DNA of 58,435 nucleotides from Sphingomonas sp. (GTDB taxonomy: Bacteria > Pseudomonadota > Alphaproteobacteria > Sphingomonadales > Sphingomonadaceae): assembly GCA_019753375.1 (NCBI GenBank), contig JAIELC010000118.1, forward strand, positions 1 through 58,435, given 5' to 3'. This document shows positions 43,142 to 52,627 of the stretch, one piece after another. How positions within the stretch are numbered: position 1 is the first letter of the stretch; the number at the start of each line of letters is the position of its first letter. Made by a program: the position numbers and the translations under genes. The notes below the pieces were generated by a model, which was given only the letters and a program-made list of their open reading frames with translations, was not told the DNA's origin and ran no database searches.

Positions 43142-46100
43142 ATGGCCAAAGCGAAGACCGCACTGACTGCAACCGCCGGGGGCCGGCTGGCCGGCAAGAT
43201 TGCTGTCGTGACAGGAGCGGCGGGCAATTTGGGCGGCCATATTGTCCGTCACTATCTCGCCGAAGGCGCAACGGTGGTGATGACCGGGCGCACCCCGGCG
43301 CGCACCAATGCCGCGGCGGATGTAATTCGTGCCGAGACGGGTGCCGACGCTAGCCGGCTGGCAACGGTTGCGCTCGACGGTGGTGATCCTGAATCGGTTC
43401 GCCAAGCGATCGCAGAGGTGGTCAAACGCTTTGGGCGGATCGATATCCTCGTCAACAACGCCGGTTCCGCCGGACCGAAGCAGCCGCTTGAGCAATTGCC
43501 GCTCGATGCCAGGGAACTGGCGGCGCTGCAAAAGGGCGGTTCGACCGACAACGAAACGGTCGGTGACGCCATTCGCAACATATTTGGCGTGGCCTGGAAC
43601 GTGTCACGCGCGGCGGCGAGCGCGATGGGTGAGGGCGGGTCGATCATCAATGTTTCGACCATATTCTCACGGACGCCCTATTATGCCCGCACGGCCTATG
43701 TTGTGCCAAAAGCCGCCATGAATGCCTTCTCCCGCGAATTATCGCTGGAACTGGGACCGCGCGGCATTCGCGTGAACCTGGTTTTCCCCGGACCGATTGA
43801 AAGCGATCGGATTCGCAGCGTTTTCGCAACAATGGACAAGATGCGCGGCGACGATGCGGGAACGACGGCCAATCAGTTTTTCGACATGATGTCGCTGGAA
43901 CGGGCAACCGGCGGCAATCCGAAAGCCAAAACGTTCCCGACGCCAACCGACATCGCCACTACCTGCGTCTTTCTGGGTAGTGATGATTCGGCGGCGTATA
44001 ACGGCCATGATTTTGAGGTCACGCACGGCATGACCGTGCGCAAGGAAGAACGCGCGACCTATCTTTCCCGTCCGACGATGCGATCAATGGATGGGGCAGG
44101 GCTGGCGGTGCTGATCGCAGCAGGGGATGGCTGGCAGGAAGCGCTGGAAATGGCCAACATCCAGATCGCCTGCGGGGCGCATGTATTGCTTGGTCTGACC
44201 CGTCAGGCCGATGTGGCCATCGCCCAAGCCCGCGCCAAGGCCGAGGGCGCGGACGAACGGTTGAGCATTGTTCGTTTCAACCGTACCGAGCCTGCCGCGA
44301 TGGAAGCCGCGCTTGAAGCCTATACCAAGGAGAAGACGCCGATCACGGGCGCGATCTTCATGCCGGTATTGGGGCCGGGCGAGCTGGTCGGTGACCTGGT
44401 CGATGCAAGCGATGAAGATGTCGAGCGATTCATGGATGCCGAGCTTGCCGGCAGCATCGCGCTGGCCCGAACGCTGAGCCGATATTGGAAGCGCCATGAC
44501 AATCTGCTTCAGGAACCACGCTTTGTGTTTCTGACCAACCCGAGTGACGGCAAGGGCGATGTCTATGCCCAAATGCTGCGCGCATCGACCGAACAGCTGA
44601 TCCGTATCTGGCGAGATGAGTCCGAAATTGACGTCGCGCATGGCCGCCGTCGTCAGGCCGAATGGGGTAATCAGATCGTCCGCTTCGGCAATGCGGAAGC
44701 AGAAAATACGCGCTTCACTGCCGGCCATGCGGCGCGCATTCTGTTGAAGGAGAGCAAGATCCGCGAGGTCACGCTCTATGTCCCCAGCAGCATTGGTGAA
44801 GCGACGGGATCGCGCAAGGCGATGCCTGGGTTCAGTGAAAACATCACTGGGCTGCACTTGGGGAAAGTGGCGCTGATCACCGGCGGGTCGGCGGGGATTG
44901 GCGGACAGGTGGCACGATTGCTGGCGCTGGCGGGCGCCAAGGTGATGATGGTCGCGCGACGCGAAAGCGAACTTGCGGTGGCGCGCGCACGGATCGTCAG
45001 CGAGCTGGAGGATATTGGCTTTGCCGGTGTGGAGCGCCGCGTGCAGACGCTCGCCAATGTCGATGTCAGCAATTTCGAGTCGCTGAAAGGGGCGGTCGAT
45101 GCAACGCTGAAGGCGTTTGGGCGCATTGATTATCTGATCAACAATGCCGGTGTTGCGGGCGCCGAAGACATGGTGGTCGACATGGGTGTCGCGGCCTGGG
45201 ACTACACGCTCGATGCCAATCTGATCTCGAACTATTTTCTGATGCATCATGTCGTGCCACTGATGAAGCGTCAGGGGTCAGGCTATATTCTCAACGTCTC
45301 CTCCTATTTCGGCGGCGAGAAATATCTGGCCGTCGCCTATCCCAATCGCGCGGATTATGCGGTGTCAAAATCGGGCCAGCGCGCGATGGTTGAATCGATG
45401 GCGCGTTATCTTGGGCCCGAAGTCCAGTTCAACGCGATCGCCCCAGGGCCAGTCGATGGCGATCGGCTTGCGGGGACGGGCGGCAAACCCGGCCTGTTCG
45501 AACGGCGCGGCAAGCTGATCCTTGAAAACAAGCGGCTAAACGCTGTCCACGCCGCGGCGATCAAGGCGTTGCGGCGCGGGGTTCGGGTTGAAGCAATGCT
45601 GACACGGCTTGCCCGCAACGACACAGTCAGAATGTCGCATGACACCAATAACCCGCGCGAACTGCGCGATCTGGCGCTGACCTGCGCGCGCGAGGGCGAC
45701 GGTGTGTGCACATGGGACCAGTATCTGCTGACCCCCCAAATCGCGGCGGCGCTGATCTCGCGGCTTCGGCAAGCCGGATATTTTCTGGATGCACCCGGCT
45801 GGGCGGACCGCCCCGATACGCCTGAAAGCAATGGCGGGTGGTTGCTGCGCACGCCGCCCGACGATGCGCCCTTCCTTCCCGCCGACAAGATCGCGATCGA
45901 GGCCAAAAAGGTTGGCAGCGGGGTGCTGTCCAAGCTCCACCTTGGGAAAATGCCAACCGAAACCGATGTCGCGCAGGCGACCGTATTCTTCCTCGCCGAC
46001 CGCGCAGCGTCGGGCGAGACCTTCATGCCATCGGGCGGGCTGTCGGTTGAACGCTCCACGACCGAACGCGAATTATTCGGAAGCCCCAAACAGGAACGGC

Positions 46101-46825
46101 TCGATCAGATGCGGGGCAAAACCGTCTGGATCATCGGTGAGCATCTTGTCGATTATATCGCCGAAACTGCCCGCGCGTTTATCGACGATTGCCATGTCGC
46201 GCGCGTCGTGCTGATCACGCGGACCGCCGAAGGCTTCGATGCTCTCAAGGCGGCACTCGACGATGGCCAACTGGCCGCGTTGCAATCGATAGTCTGCAAC
46301 GATGCGGTTGAAGCGGCGATGGATCAGGCGTTGCTGCAGTGGGGGCGGCCGACGACGATCCTGTCGACTCCATTTGAAGCACTCCCGCAAAAGCTGTTCG
46401 AGCTCGACGACCCGCTCAGTCCCGAAGCGTTCCGCGCCCTGATTGGCAATAATCTGACCAATCATTTCCGCGTCGCGCGCAAGGCCTCACTTTACGATGA
46501 CTGTCAGCTGGTGCTCGCGTCCCCCGATGTGCCGATGGGCGATAAGAGCCCGGCCTTTGCCCTTGCCAACTTCATCAAGACGACGCTGCACGCGTTTACA
46601 GCGACGCTGGCGGTCGAAAACGAGCGCCTGGTGCATGATGTGCCTGTCAATCAGATCAATTTGACGCGGCGGGTGCAATCCGAGGAGCCACGCGATCTCG
46701 ACGAGCATCTGGAGGAAGTAAAACGTTTTGCCCGGGCCGTCTTGCTGCTGGGCGCGCCGCTGCCTGATGCCGAAGACTCCCGATATCGCGCGCGCATTTA
46801 CCGCGGCATGTCGATGACGGTTTGA
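43142..46825 (+). CDS. mcr: Malonyl-CoA reductase, bifunctional
   Basis: A 1227-residue NADPH-dependent enzyme that reduces malonyl-CoA to malonate semialdehyde and then to 3-hydroxypropionate. It has two SDR halves. The first has TGAAGNLGG (from Thr24) and Tyr186/Lys190 in AYVVPKAA. The second has TGGSAGIGG (from Thr580) and Tyr739/Lys743 in DYAVSKSG. In Chloroflexus Mcr (about 1220 residues) the C-terminal half forms the semialdehyde and the N-terminal half reduces it. GGGAGA lies just before the ATG. pcs is upstream and accA follows with a TGATG junction. Confidence 0.94.
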   Translation: MAKAKTALTATAGGRLAGKIAVVTGAAGNLGGHIVRHYLAEGATVVMTGRTPARTNAAADVIRAETGADASRLATVALDGGDPESVRQAIAEVVKRFGRIDILVNNAGSAGPKQPLEQLPLDARELAALQKGGSTDNETVGDAIRNIFGVAWNVSRAAASAMGEGGSIINVSTIFSRTPYYARTAYVVPKAAMNAFSRELSLELGPRGIRVNLVFPGPIESDRIRSVFATMDKMRGDDAGTTANQFFDMMSLERATGGNPKAKTFPTPTDIATTCVFLGSDDSAAYNGHDFEVTHGMTVRKEERATYLSRPTMRSMDGAGLAVLIAAGDGWQEALEMANIQIACGAHVLLGLTRQADVAIAQARAKAEGADERLSIVRFNRTEPAAMEAALEAYTKEKTPITGAIFMPVLGPGELVGDLVDASDEDVERFMDAELAGSIALARTLSRYWKRHDNLLQEPRFVFLTNPSDGKGDVYAQMLRASTEQLIRIWRDESEIDVAHGRRRQAEWGNQIVRFGNAEAENTRFTAGHAARILLKESKIREVTLYVPSSIGEATGSRKAMPGFSENITGLHLGKVALITGGSAGIGGQVARLLALAGAKVMMVARRESELAVARARIVSELEDIGFAGVERRVQTLANVDVSNFESLKGAVDATLKAFGRIDYLINNAGVAGAEDMVVDMGVAAWDYTLDANLISNYFLMHHVVPLMKRQGSGYILNVSSYFGGEKYLAVAYPNRADYAVSKSGQRAMVESMARYLGPEVQFNAIAPGPVDGDRLAGTGGKPGLFERRGKLILENKRLNAVHAAAIKALRRGVRVEAMLTRLARNDTVRMSHDTNNPRELRDLALTCAREGDGVCTWDQYLLTPQIAAALISRLRQAGYFLDAPGWADRPDTPESNGGWLLRTPPDDAPFLPADKIAIEAKKVGSGVLSKLHLGKMPTETDVAQATVFFLADRAASGETFMPSGGLSVERSTTERELFGSPKQERLDQMRGKTVWIIGEHLVDYIAETARAFIDDCHVARVVLITRTAEGFDALKAALDDGQLAALQSIVCNDAVEAAMDQALLQWGRPTTILSTPFEALPQKLFELDDPLSPEAFRALIGNNLTNHFRVARKASLYDDCQLVLASPDVPMGDKSPAFALANFIKTTLHAFTATLAVENERLVHDVPVNQINLTRRVQSEEPRDLDEHLEEVKRFARAVLLLGAPLPDAEDSRYRARIYRGMSMTV

Positions 46826-47754
46826 TGCAGTATCTGTCGTTCGAAAAGCCGATCGAGGTGCTCGCCGCGCGGGCGGCGGCACTTCGTGAAACCGCTGACG
46901 GCGAGAGCGAGGCAGCGATGCTCGATGAGCGGGCCGAGCGGCAGCTCGTCGACCTCTATGCGCGGTTGACCCCGTGGCAGCGCGCGCAGGTCGCCCGGCA
47001 TCCTGAACGTCCCCATTTCCGTCACTTCATCGACGGTATGTTTCGGGAATTCATGCCGTTGGCAGGTGATCGTGCCTTTGGTGACGATCAGGCGATTGTT
47101 GGCGGTCTTGCCCGCTTTGAAGGACGCCCGGTCGTGGTCATCGGGCACGTAAAGGGGGAAGACACCGCCTCGCGCCTGCACCATAATTTCGGGATGGCAC
47201 GGCCCGAGGGGTATCGCAAGGCAATCCGGTTGATGGATCTTGCCGACCGGTTTTCGCTGCCCGTGATTACGCTGGTCGACACGCCAGGCGCATTTCCCGG
47301 CATCGACGCGGAGGCGCGGGGCCAGGCCGAGGCGATTGCGCGCAGTACCGAAAAATGCCTGGCGCTGGGCGTCCCACTGGTTGCGGTGATTGTCGGCGAA
47401 GGCGGATCTGGCGGCGCCGTGGCGCTTGCCGCTGCGAACCGTGTTCTCATGCTTGAACATGCCATTTACTCGGTCATCTCGCCGGAGGGCTGCGCATCGA
47501 TATTGTGGCGCGGTGCCGGTCGGGCGCCAGATGCTGCCGAAGCAATGAAGATCACGGCGGCGGACCAGTTGCGTCTCGGCGTGATCCACCGGATTGTCTA
47601 CGAACCAAAAGGCGGCGCCCACCGCGATCATCCGGAAATGTTCAAACGGCTGTCGCTCGCGCTTCGCGCCGAGCTGGACGTCCTGGATCGTTTGTCGCGG
47701 GAGGAACGCCGCGCGGAACGGCGAAATTTCTTCCTCCAGCTTGGTCGATTTTAA
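46825..47754 (+). CDS. accA: Acetyl-CoA carboxylase carboxyltransferase subunit alpha
   Basis: A 309-residue AccA protein. It starts with [19 protein letters not shown] and has the carboxyltransferase core ([74 protein letters not shown]). Its ATG shares a base with the mcr stop (TGATG), so it is part of the operon. It would provide malonyl-CoA for Mcr, but the AccD, biotin carboxylase and BCCP partners are not here. Whether this is the cell's only accA or a dedicated second copy cannot be told from the window. Confidence 0.94.
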   Translation: MQYLSFEKPIEVLAARAAALRETADGESEAAMLDERAERQLVDLYARLTPWQRAQVARHPERPHFRHFIDGMFREFMPLAGDRAFGDDQAIVGGLARFEGRPVVVIGHVKGEDTASRLHHNFGMARPEGYRKAIRLMDLADRFSLPVITLVDTPGAFPGIDAEARGQAEAIARSTEKCLALGVPLVAVIVGEGGSGGAVALAAANRVLMLEHAIYSVISPEGCASILWRGAGRAPDAAEAMKITAADQLRLGVIHRIVYEPKGGAHRDHPEMFKRLSLALRAELDVLDRLSREERRAERRNFFLQLGRF

Positions 47755-47768
47755 GAGCGGCGATTGTT

Positions 47769-47786
47769 TCTTCATCTAAATGAAGA
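47769..47786. terminator. Hairpin downstream of accA
   Basis: Perfect 7-bp arms TCTTCAT and ATGAAGA with a 4-nt CTAA loop, 15 bases after the accA stop. It lies between the 3-hydroxypropionate operon and the 3' end of the convergent tRNA gene. The stem is A/T-rich and lacks a T-run, so termination would be weak. Confidence 0.4.
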
Positions 47787-47857
47787 CCCAAAGCATCTGC
47801 CTTGGACGGCCGCGCTGAAAAGCCAACTCAATATCAATTACTACCGGATGGAAGTGC

Positions 47858-47932
47858 TGGTGACCCCTACGGGAATCGAACCCGTGTTTCAGCCGTGAGA
47901 GGGCCGCGTCCTAACCGCTAGACGAAGGGGCC
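47858..47932 (-). tRNA. tRNA-Glu (anticodon CTC)
   Basis: The minus strand folds as a standard tRNA. The 7-bp acceptor stem is GGCCCCT/AGGGGTC. The D-arm contains GTCTAGCGGTTAGGAC. The anticodon stem CGGCC/GGCTG has loop CTCTCAC (anticodon CTC at 47897-47899). The T-arm is ACGGG-TTCGATT-CCCGT, and the 3' CCA is encoded at 47858-47860. The body matches tRNA-Glu. Its 3' end faces the 3-hydroxypropionate operon. Confidence 0.95.
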
Positions 47933-47948
47933 GTCGGCAGTGGTGCGC

Positions 47949-47977
47949 GATCTAGGCCTGGGGGGTGCGAGCGTCAA
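47949..47977 (-). promoter_or_regulatory. Promoter of the tRNA-Glu gene
   Basis: On the minus strand TTGACG (47972-47977) and TAGATC (47949-47954) are separated by exactly 17 bases. The predicted start of transcription is about 8-10 bases before the tRNA 5' end. It overlaps the longer open frame of mtnB, supporting the later mtnB start. Confidence 0.55.
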
Positions 47978-48021
47978 GCTACGCTTGCCGGGTCATCGCC
48001 GCATGGCTATGCGATCGACCC

Positions 48022-48648
48022 ATGACTGGCATTTCCTTGGAAGCTGCAACGGCCGGCTTGATCGCCGTTGGCCAGCGGTTCGACCGGCGCAACTGGGCGC
48101 CAGCGACAGCGGGTAATTATTCGGCGCGGCTGACTGACGGGCGCTTTGCGATCACTGTGTCGGGCAAACACAAGGGGCGGCTGACCCCCGACGACATCAT
48201 GACGGTAGACGCCGATGGCAATTCGCTTGACGGCAAAAAACCATCGGCGGAAACGTGGCTGCACATGATGCTGTACCGCGATTTTCCGCATGTCGGTGGT
48301 GTGCTGCACAGCCACGCAACTGCGGGTGTTGCACTGGCCCGGCTGATGGCGGGCGCGGATGGCTGGACGATCAGCGGACATGAAATGCTGAAGGTACTAC
48401 CCGGTATCACGACGCACGAAACCAGCGTCACGCTGCCCATCGTCGACAATAGTCAGGATATGGCAGAGATTGAGGCAGCGCTTGGCGATCGGCTGCGCCA
48501 GCCTGGTGCAACATCGGCTTACGTGATCCGCAGCCATGGGCTATATGGCTGGGGTCGCGACATTGATGAAGCCGAACGCGTGATTGAGGGGATCGAGTGG
48601 CTCGGCGAAGTTGAACTGCATGAAATGAAATTAAGGACACGCGCATGA
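48022..48648 (+). CDS. mtnB: Methylthioribulose-1-phosphate dehydratase
   Basis: A 208-residue class-II-aldolase-fold, zinc-dependent enzyme of methionine salvage. It dehydrates 5-methylthioribulose-1-phosphate to the diketo compound. Metal-site residues lie in VLHSHATAGVALARL and in IRSHGLYGWG. TAGNYSARL and VSGKHKGRL are MtnB-type substrate regions. The ATG at 48022 is preferred because the longer frame (47965) runs through the tRNA promoter. Its stop overlaps the mtnD start (ATGA). First gene of the mtnB-D-C-A operon. Confidence 0.92.
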   Translation: MTGISLEAATAGLIAVGQRFDRRNWAPATAGNYSARLTDGRFAITVSGKHKGRLTPDDIMTVDADGNSLDGKKPSAETWLHMMLYRDFPHVGGVLHSHATAGVALARLMAGADGWTISGHEMLKVLPGITTHETSVTLPIVDNSQDMAEIEAALGDRLRQPGATSAYVIRSHGLYGWGRDIDEAERVIEGIEWLGEVELHEMKLRTRA

Positions 48649-49196
48649 GCCGCCTGCAGATTTTCGACGAAGGCATGCCGCCGAACTTGATCGCCGATTG
48701 CGCCGACGCAGAGACAATCGCGACACATCTGCACGCTATTGGCGTGTTGTTTGAGCGCTGGCCGACGCGCGATCTGCCGTCAGGTGCGCGCCAGGAAGAC
48801 ATACTCGCGGCCTATGCGCCCGAGATTGATCGTCTGAAGGCGGAAGGGGGGTATCGTTCAGTCGATGCACTCAGCGTTGCGCCAACCCATCCTGACCGCG
48901 CTGCGCTGCGGACCAAATTCCTGTCCGAACATACTCATGCCGAGGACGAAGTGCGGTTCTTTGTCGCAGGGGAAGGACTGTTTACGCTCCATACCGATGG
49001 TCGGGTATTCAACATGCTCTGCACGCGCGGGGACCTGATTTCGGTGCCGGCAGGAATGCAGCATTGGTTCGATATGGGCTCCCGCCCGGATTTCACGGTG
49101 TTGCGGTTGTTCATCAATCCTGATGGCTGGGTTGCCAAATTCACCGGCGATCCGATTGCCGACCGCTACCCGCGGCACGAGCCTGTTGTCGCCTGA
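48645..49196 (+). CDS. mtnD: Acireductone dioxygenase
   Basis: A 183-residue cupin enzyme oxidising acireductone to 2-keto-4-methylthiobutyrate plus formate (Fe form). The metal-binding HxHx4E is HTHAEDEV, with the second cupin His in MQHWFDMG. Length is typical. The start overlaps the mtnB stop by 4 bases and the stop abuts the mtnC ATG directly, so the genes are one transcription and translation unit. Confidence 0.95.
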   Translation: MSRLQIFDEGMPPNLIADCADAETIATHLHAIGVLFERWPTRDLPSGARQEDILAAYAPEIDRLKAEGGYRSVDALSVAPTHPDRAALRTKFLSEHTHAEDEVRFFVAGEGLFTLHTDGRVFNMLCTRGDLISVPAGMQHWFDMGSRPDFTVLRLFINPDGWVAKFTGDPIADRYPRHEPVVA

Positions 49197-49832
49197 ATGA
49201 TCAAAGCAATTCTGACGGACATTGAAGGCACGACGTCGAGCATCTCGTTCGTCGCCGATGTGCTGTTTCCCTATGCCCGTGAACGGATGGCCGATTATAT
49301 CGCCGCGCATCCCGCCGAGACGGCCCCTATCCTGGCGGAGGTCCAGGCAATGGAGCCGGGGGATCCAGTGCAAACCCTGATCCGGTGGATCGATGAAGAC
49401 CGAAAGATCACGCCGTTAAAGGCAATTCAGGGCATGATCTGGGAAGGCGGATTTAGGTCCGGGACGTTTACCAGCCATTTTTATCCCGACGCCGTCGAGG
49501 CTCTTCGGCGCTGGCATGCAACGGGTCTGCGGCTTTATGTTTATTCCTCCGGGTCGGTGTTCGCGCAGAAACTGTTGTTTGCGCATACCGACTTTGGTGA
49601 CTTGACGCCGTTGTTCTCCGGGTGGTTCGACACCACCACTGGCGGTAAGCGTGAGGCGGCATCCTATGCAAAAATCGCCGGGGCGATGGACTTGCCGCCG
49701 GCCGACATCCTTTTTCTGTCCGATGTGAAACAGGAAACCGATTCAGCCCTGGCGGCAGGTATACGGGCGCTGCTGATCGCGCGCGACGGCGGCGAGGCCG
49801 ACATCACAAGCTTTGACGAGGTGCACCTTTGA
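49197..49832 (+). CDS. mtnC: Enolase-phosphatase E1
   Basis: A 211-residue HAD-family enzyme that enolises and dephosphorylates the diketo-methylthiopentyl phosphate to acireductone. The nucleophile motif is LTDIEGTTSSISFV at the N-terminus, followed by WEGGFRSG, YVYSSGS (HAD motif II) and ILFLSDVKQETDSALAAG (motif IV). Length is normal. The stop overlaps the TTG start of mtnA. It lies between mtnD and mtnA in the salvage operon. Confidence 0.95.
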   Translation: MIKAILTDIEGTTSSISFVADVLFPYARERMADYIAAHPAETAPILAEVQAMEPGDPVQTLIRWIDEDRKITPLKAIQGMIWEGGFRSGTFTSHFYPDAVEALRRWHATGLRLYVYSSGSVFAQKLLFAHTDFGDLTPLFSGWFDTTTGGKREAASYAKIAGAMDLPPADILFLSDVKQETDSALAAGIRALLIARDGGEADITSFDEVHL

Positions 49833-50860
49833 AGATCGCCGGCGTTCACCACCGTTCAATCGGCCGTACCGCCGATGGCAAAGGCGCCCGAATTCTGGAT
49901 CAGCGCGACCTGCCATGGCACGTGACGTGGGTTGATCTGCGCAGCGTTGGCGAAGCGGCGACCGCCATCCGCGATATGTGGACCCGGGGCGCTCCCCTGA
50001 TCGGGGCAACGGCGGCTTATGGCATGGCGATGGCAATTGCGACCGATCCATCGGATGCCGCGATGGCGCGCGATTATGCCATGTTGCTCGAGACGCGTCC
50101 CACTGCGGTCAATCTGCGCTGGGCGCTTGACGAGATTGTCGCGGCGGTGCGAGCCTTGCCATTCGAAGAGCGTGGTGCCGCGGCGTTCGCGCGCGCCGAT
50201 CAAATTACCGACGAGGACGCCGCGATGTCGGCGGCAATCGGTCAACACGGCCTGCCGCTGATCCGTGCTTTGCATGATGAGAACCCCGATCGTCCGGTCA
50301 ATATTCTGACGCATTGCAACGCGGGCTGGCTGGCAACGGTCGATTACGGCACCGCCACCGCGCCAATCTATGCCGCGCATGATGCGGGAATTCCGGTCCA
50401 TGTCTGGGTCGATGAAACGCGCCCGCGTAATCAGGGAGCCTATCTGACCGCCTTTGAACTTGCCGAACACGGCGTTCCCCATACCGTTATCGTTGATAAT
50501 GCGGGGGGCCTATTGATGATGCAGGGTCGGGTCGACATGGTCATCGTTGGCACGGATCGCGTCGCGGCAAACGGGGACGTGTGCAATAAGATCGGCACCT
50601 ATTTAAAGGCCCTGGCGGCGCATGATAATGGCGTCCCGTTTTACGTGGCGCTTCCCTCCACCACATTTGATGCGTCGACGCCGACCGGAGCCGATGTGCC
50701 GATTGAGGAACGTAGCGCTGGTGAGGTGGTGCTGGTCGCCGGTCAGGAAGGCACGGTTAGAATCACGGCATCGCCGGCGGCGAATCCGGCGTTTGATGTT
50801 ACGCCGGCTCGACTCGTTACCGCCTATGTCACCGAACGCGGGGTTTCTCCAATAATCTGA
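49829..50860 (+). CDS. mtnA: Methylthioribose-1-phosphate isomerase
   Basis: A 343-residue aldose-ketose isomerase of the eIF2B-like family, converting methylthioribose-1-phosphate to the ribulose form. The catalytic Cys is in THCNAGWLAT and the catalytic Asp in VGTDRVAANGDVCNKIGTY. TRGAPLIGATAAYG and VDETRPRNQGAYLTA are also family motifs. It starts with TTG (TTGA overlap with the mtnC stop), with GAGG upstream. Last gene of the operon. Confidence 0.95.
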   Translation: MKIAGVHHRSIGRTADGKGARILDQRDLPWHVTWVDLRSVGEAATAIRDMWTRGAPLIGATAAYGMAMAIATDPSDAAMARDYAMLLETRPTAVNLRWALDEIVAAVRALPFEERGAAAFARADQITDEDAAMSAAIGQHGLPLIRALHDENPDRPVNILTHCNAGWLATVDYGTATAPIYAAHDAGIPVHVWVDETRPRNQGAYLTAFELAEHGVPHTVIVDNAGGLLMMQGRVDMVIVGTDRVAANGDVCNKIGTYLKALAAHDNGVPFYVALPSTTFDASTPTGADVPIEERSAGEVVLVAGQEGTVRITASPAANPAFDVTPARLVTAYVTERGVSPII

Positions 50861-50882
50861 CCGCAATGGGCGGCAACTGACT

Positions 50883-51218
50883 TCAGCGCGGCGACGTCCG
50901 GGCGATATGTTCGATAACGGCGGGGTGCAACGGGAGCTCAAAGGCGATTCCCAGTTCGGCCCCGTGCTGCCAGACCACTTTGCCCCACCAGCTTTGCAGA
51001 CCCTCAATGCGCAGGCATACCCTGACGCCCACGGGATAAAATCCCTGCGTAGATATGCGGCAGCCACTGACCGACAGGTCAAGAATGGATCCGCTTGACT
51101 GGCCCAACTGCGACGCGCGCACCGAGGCATTCCGCAACGCCGGAAGGCGACGGTGACGCCGCTTTTCGTCGTGTGGGTCTGCCTCAATTGCGCAAGCCAC
51201 ATCCATCATGCCCATCAT
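50883..51218 (-). CDS. PilZ-domain protein
   Basis: A 111-residue single-domain PilZ protein, a likely cyclic-di-GMP binder. The RxxxR motif is KRRHRRLP and the second motif is ILDLSVSGCRIS (D/NxSxxG). The rest of the barrel follows (VRVCLRIEGLQSWWGKVVWQHGAELGIAFELPL). It has no membrane or effector domain. It lies convergent with mtnA, 22 bases apart, and upstream of no obvious motility or EPS gene, so its target is unclear. The exact Met of the MMGMM start is uncertain. Confidence 0.88.
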   Translation of the reverse strand: MMGMMDVACAIEADPHDEKRRHRRLPALRNASVRASQLGQSSGSILDLSVSGCRISTQGFYPVGVRVCLRIEGLQSWWGKVVWQHGAELGIAFELPLHPAVIEHIARTSPR

Positions 51219-51298
51219 GATGCGCTAAAATCGGAAAAAGACGGTTAATAAAGAATGGGTTTGGTGAGTGTCTGGAGGAATGCCATCGTGTGGTCCGA

Positions 51299-52435
51299 TT
51301 ACGGCCGATGCGCCATGCGATCCAGCGCGGCATCAATCGTTGAATCGGCCTTTGCAAAGCAGAAGCGAACGATATTGGTAACCGGATTCTCGGCATAGAA
51401 GGCGGAAACTGGAATGGTGGCGACACCGGCTTCGTGCACCAGCCAATCGCAATAACGGCTATCATCCAACGCGATGTCGCTCGCCGTCAGATCAATCGAC
51501 AGAAAATAGGTGGCGCTGCTCGGCAGCACCGCATAGCCCAAACCGGTGAGCCCGGCGGCGAGACGCGTGCGCGATCTTTCAAACGCGGCGGTCATCGCGC
51601 TGAAGCGCTGCCTGTCGGTGCCCAGGCCATAGGCAACCGCCCGCTGAAGATTGGGAGGCGTGGTAAAGGTAAGGAACTGATGCGCTTTGGCCAGCACGCT
51701 CGACAGTGCGGGCGTGGCGCACAGCCAGCCCACTTTCCAGCCGGTAAGCGAAAATATTTTCCCCGCCGATCCGATCTTTATGCACCGATCGCGCATGCCC
51801 GGCAGGGCGATCAGCGGGACGTGCGTCTGCCCGTTGAAGATTACTTGTTCCCACACATCGTCGCATATCGCGACTGCATCATTGGCGATGCAGAAATCGG
51901 CAACGATCTGGCGTTCGGCGGGCGACAGGATGGTGCCGGTGGGATTGAGCGGATCGTTCAGGATAATGATTTTTGCGCCGCGAACGGACGCCATCGCTTC
52001 TTCGGTGATCCGCCATTCCGGGGGCTCCAGCCGGACAAGTCTTGGCACCCCTCCGGCCCGCCGTACCAAGGGCAGATAGGCATCATAAAGCGGCTGAAAC
52101 ATTACGACTTCATCGCCGGGCGACACAAGCGCCAGGATGGCTGCTGCCAGCGCCTCGGTCGCGCCAGACGTGACAATTACTTCATCGGGTTGAAAGTTCA
52201 GCTGCTGCGTTGCCGCATAATGCGCCGCGACAGCCTGCCGCAGTTCCGGCAGTCCTGCCATCGGCGGATATTGATTGGGATGTTCGGTCAGCGCGCGTGC
52301 CGCGGCCTGCAACAGATCGGCAGGCTCTTCCCCATCTGGAAAGCCCTGGCCCAGGTTGACTGCACCAAGCTGTCGCGCCAGGCCAGACATGTGCTCAAAA
52401 ACTGTCGTGCCCAGGGCGGTGTAAATAGGGTTCAT
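51299..52435 (-). CDS. PLP-dependent aminotransferase, methionine-aminotransferase type
   Basis: A 378-residue fold-type I class-I aminotransferase resembling YbdL/MtnE-like enzymes. Signatures are AVNLGQGFPDGEEPADLL, VTSGATEALAAAILAL, ILNDPLNPTG, the Asp/Tyr of CDDVWEQV, and the PLP Lys in KIGSAGKIFSLTGWKVGW. The neighbouring mtn operon ends with 2-keto-4-methylthiobutyrate, which this enzyme would convert to methionine. It is on the opposite strand with its own promoter region. Alternative amino-acid substrates are possible. Confidence 0.85.
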   Translation of the reverse strand: MNPIYTALGTTVFEHMSGLARQLGAVNLGQGFPDGEEPADLLQAAARALTEHPNQYPPMAGLPELRQAVAAHYAATQQLNFQPDEVIVTSGATEALAAAILALVSPGDEVVMFQPLYDAYLPLVRRAGGVPRLVRLEPPEWRITEEAMASVRGAKIIILNDPLNPTGTILSPAERQIVADFCIANDAVAICDDVWEQVIFNGQTHVPLIALPGMRDRCIKIGSAGKIFSLTGWKVGWLCATPALSSVLAKAHQFLTFTTPPNLQRAVAYGLGTDRQRFSAMTAAFERSRTRLAAGLTGLGYAVLPSSATYFLSIDLTASDIALDDSRYCDWLVHEAGVATIPVSAFYAENPVTNIVRFCFAKADSTIDAALDRMAHRP

Positions 52436-52510
52436 GCGGTCGGATCCAAACTGTCGGCCGTCGTCATGTCCGGATTGCGCCGGGCGCGCAACTATCCGTC
52501 CTGATCAGCC

Positions 52511-52627
52511 TCAGCGGAGCCACAGTTTCAGAATGGCTGCGACAATGCCCAAGGCGACCACACTCATTGTCCAGATTGCGGCCATCCAGGCGATCCGCTT
52601 CCAAAATGGGCCGTGGTCCGTCGTCAT
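52511..52627 (-). CDS. DUF2474-type small bd-oxidase-associated protein
   Basis: A 38-residue single-helix protein (MTTDHGPFWKRIAWMAAI... ending LKLWLR) encoded after cydB. Its ATG overlaps the cydB stop (ATGA). It resembles the DUF2474 small proteins that close cydAB operons of the cyanide-insensitive type, analogous to CydX. The WKRIAWM opening and basic C-terminus are family-like. It probably stabilises the oxidase in the inner membrane. Confidence 0.85.
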   Translation of the reverse strand: MTTDHGPFWKRIAWMAAIWTMSVVALGIVAAILKLWLR

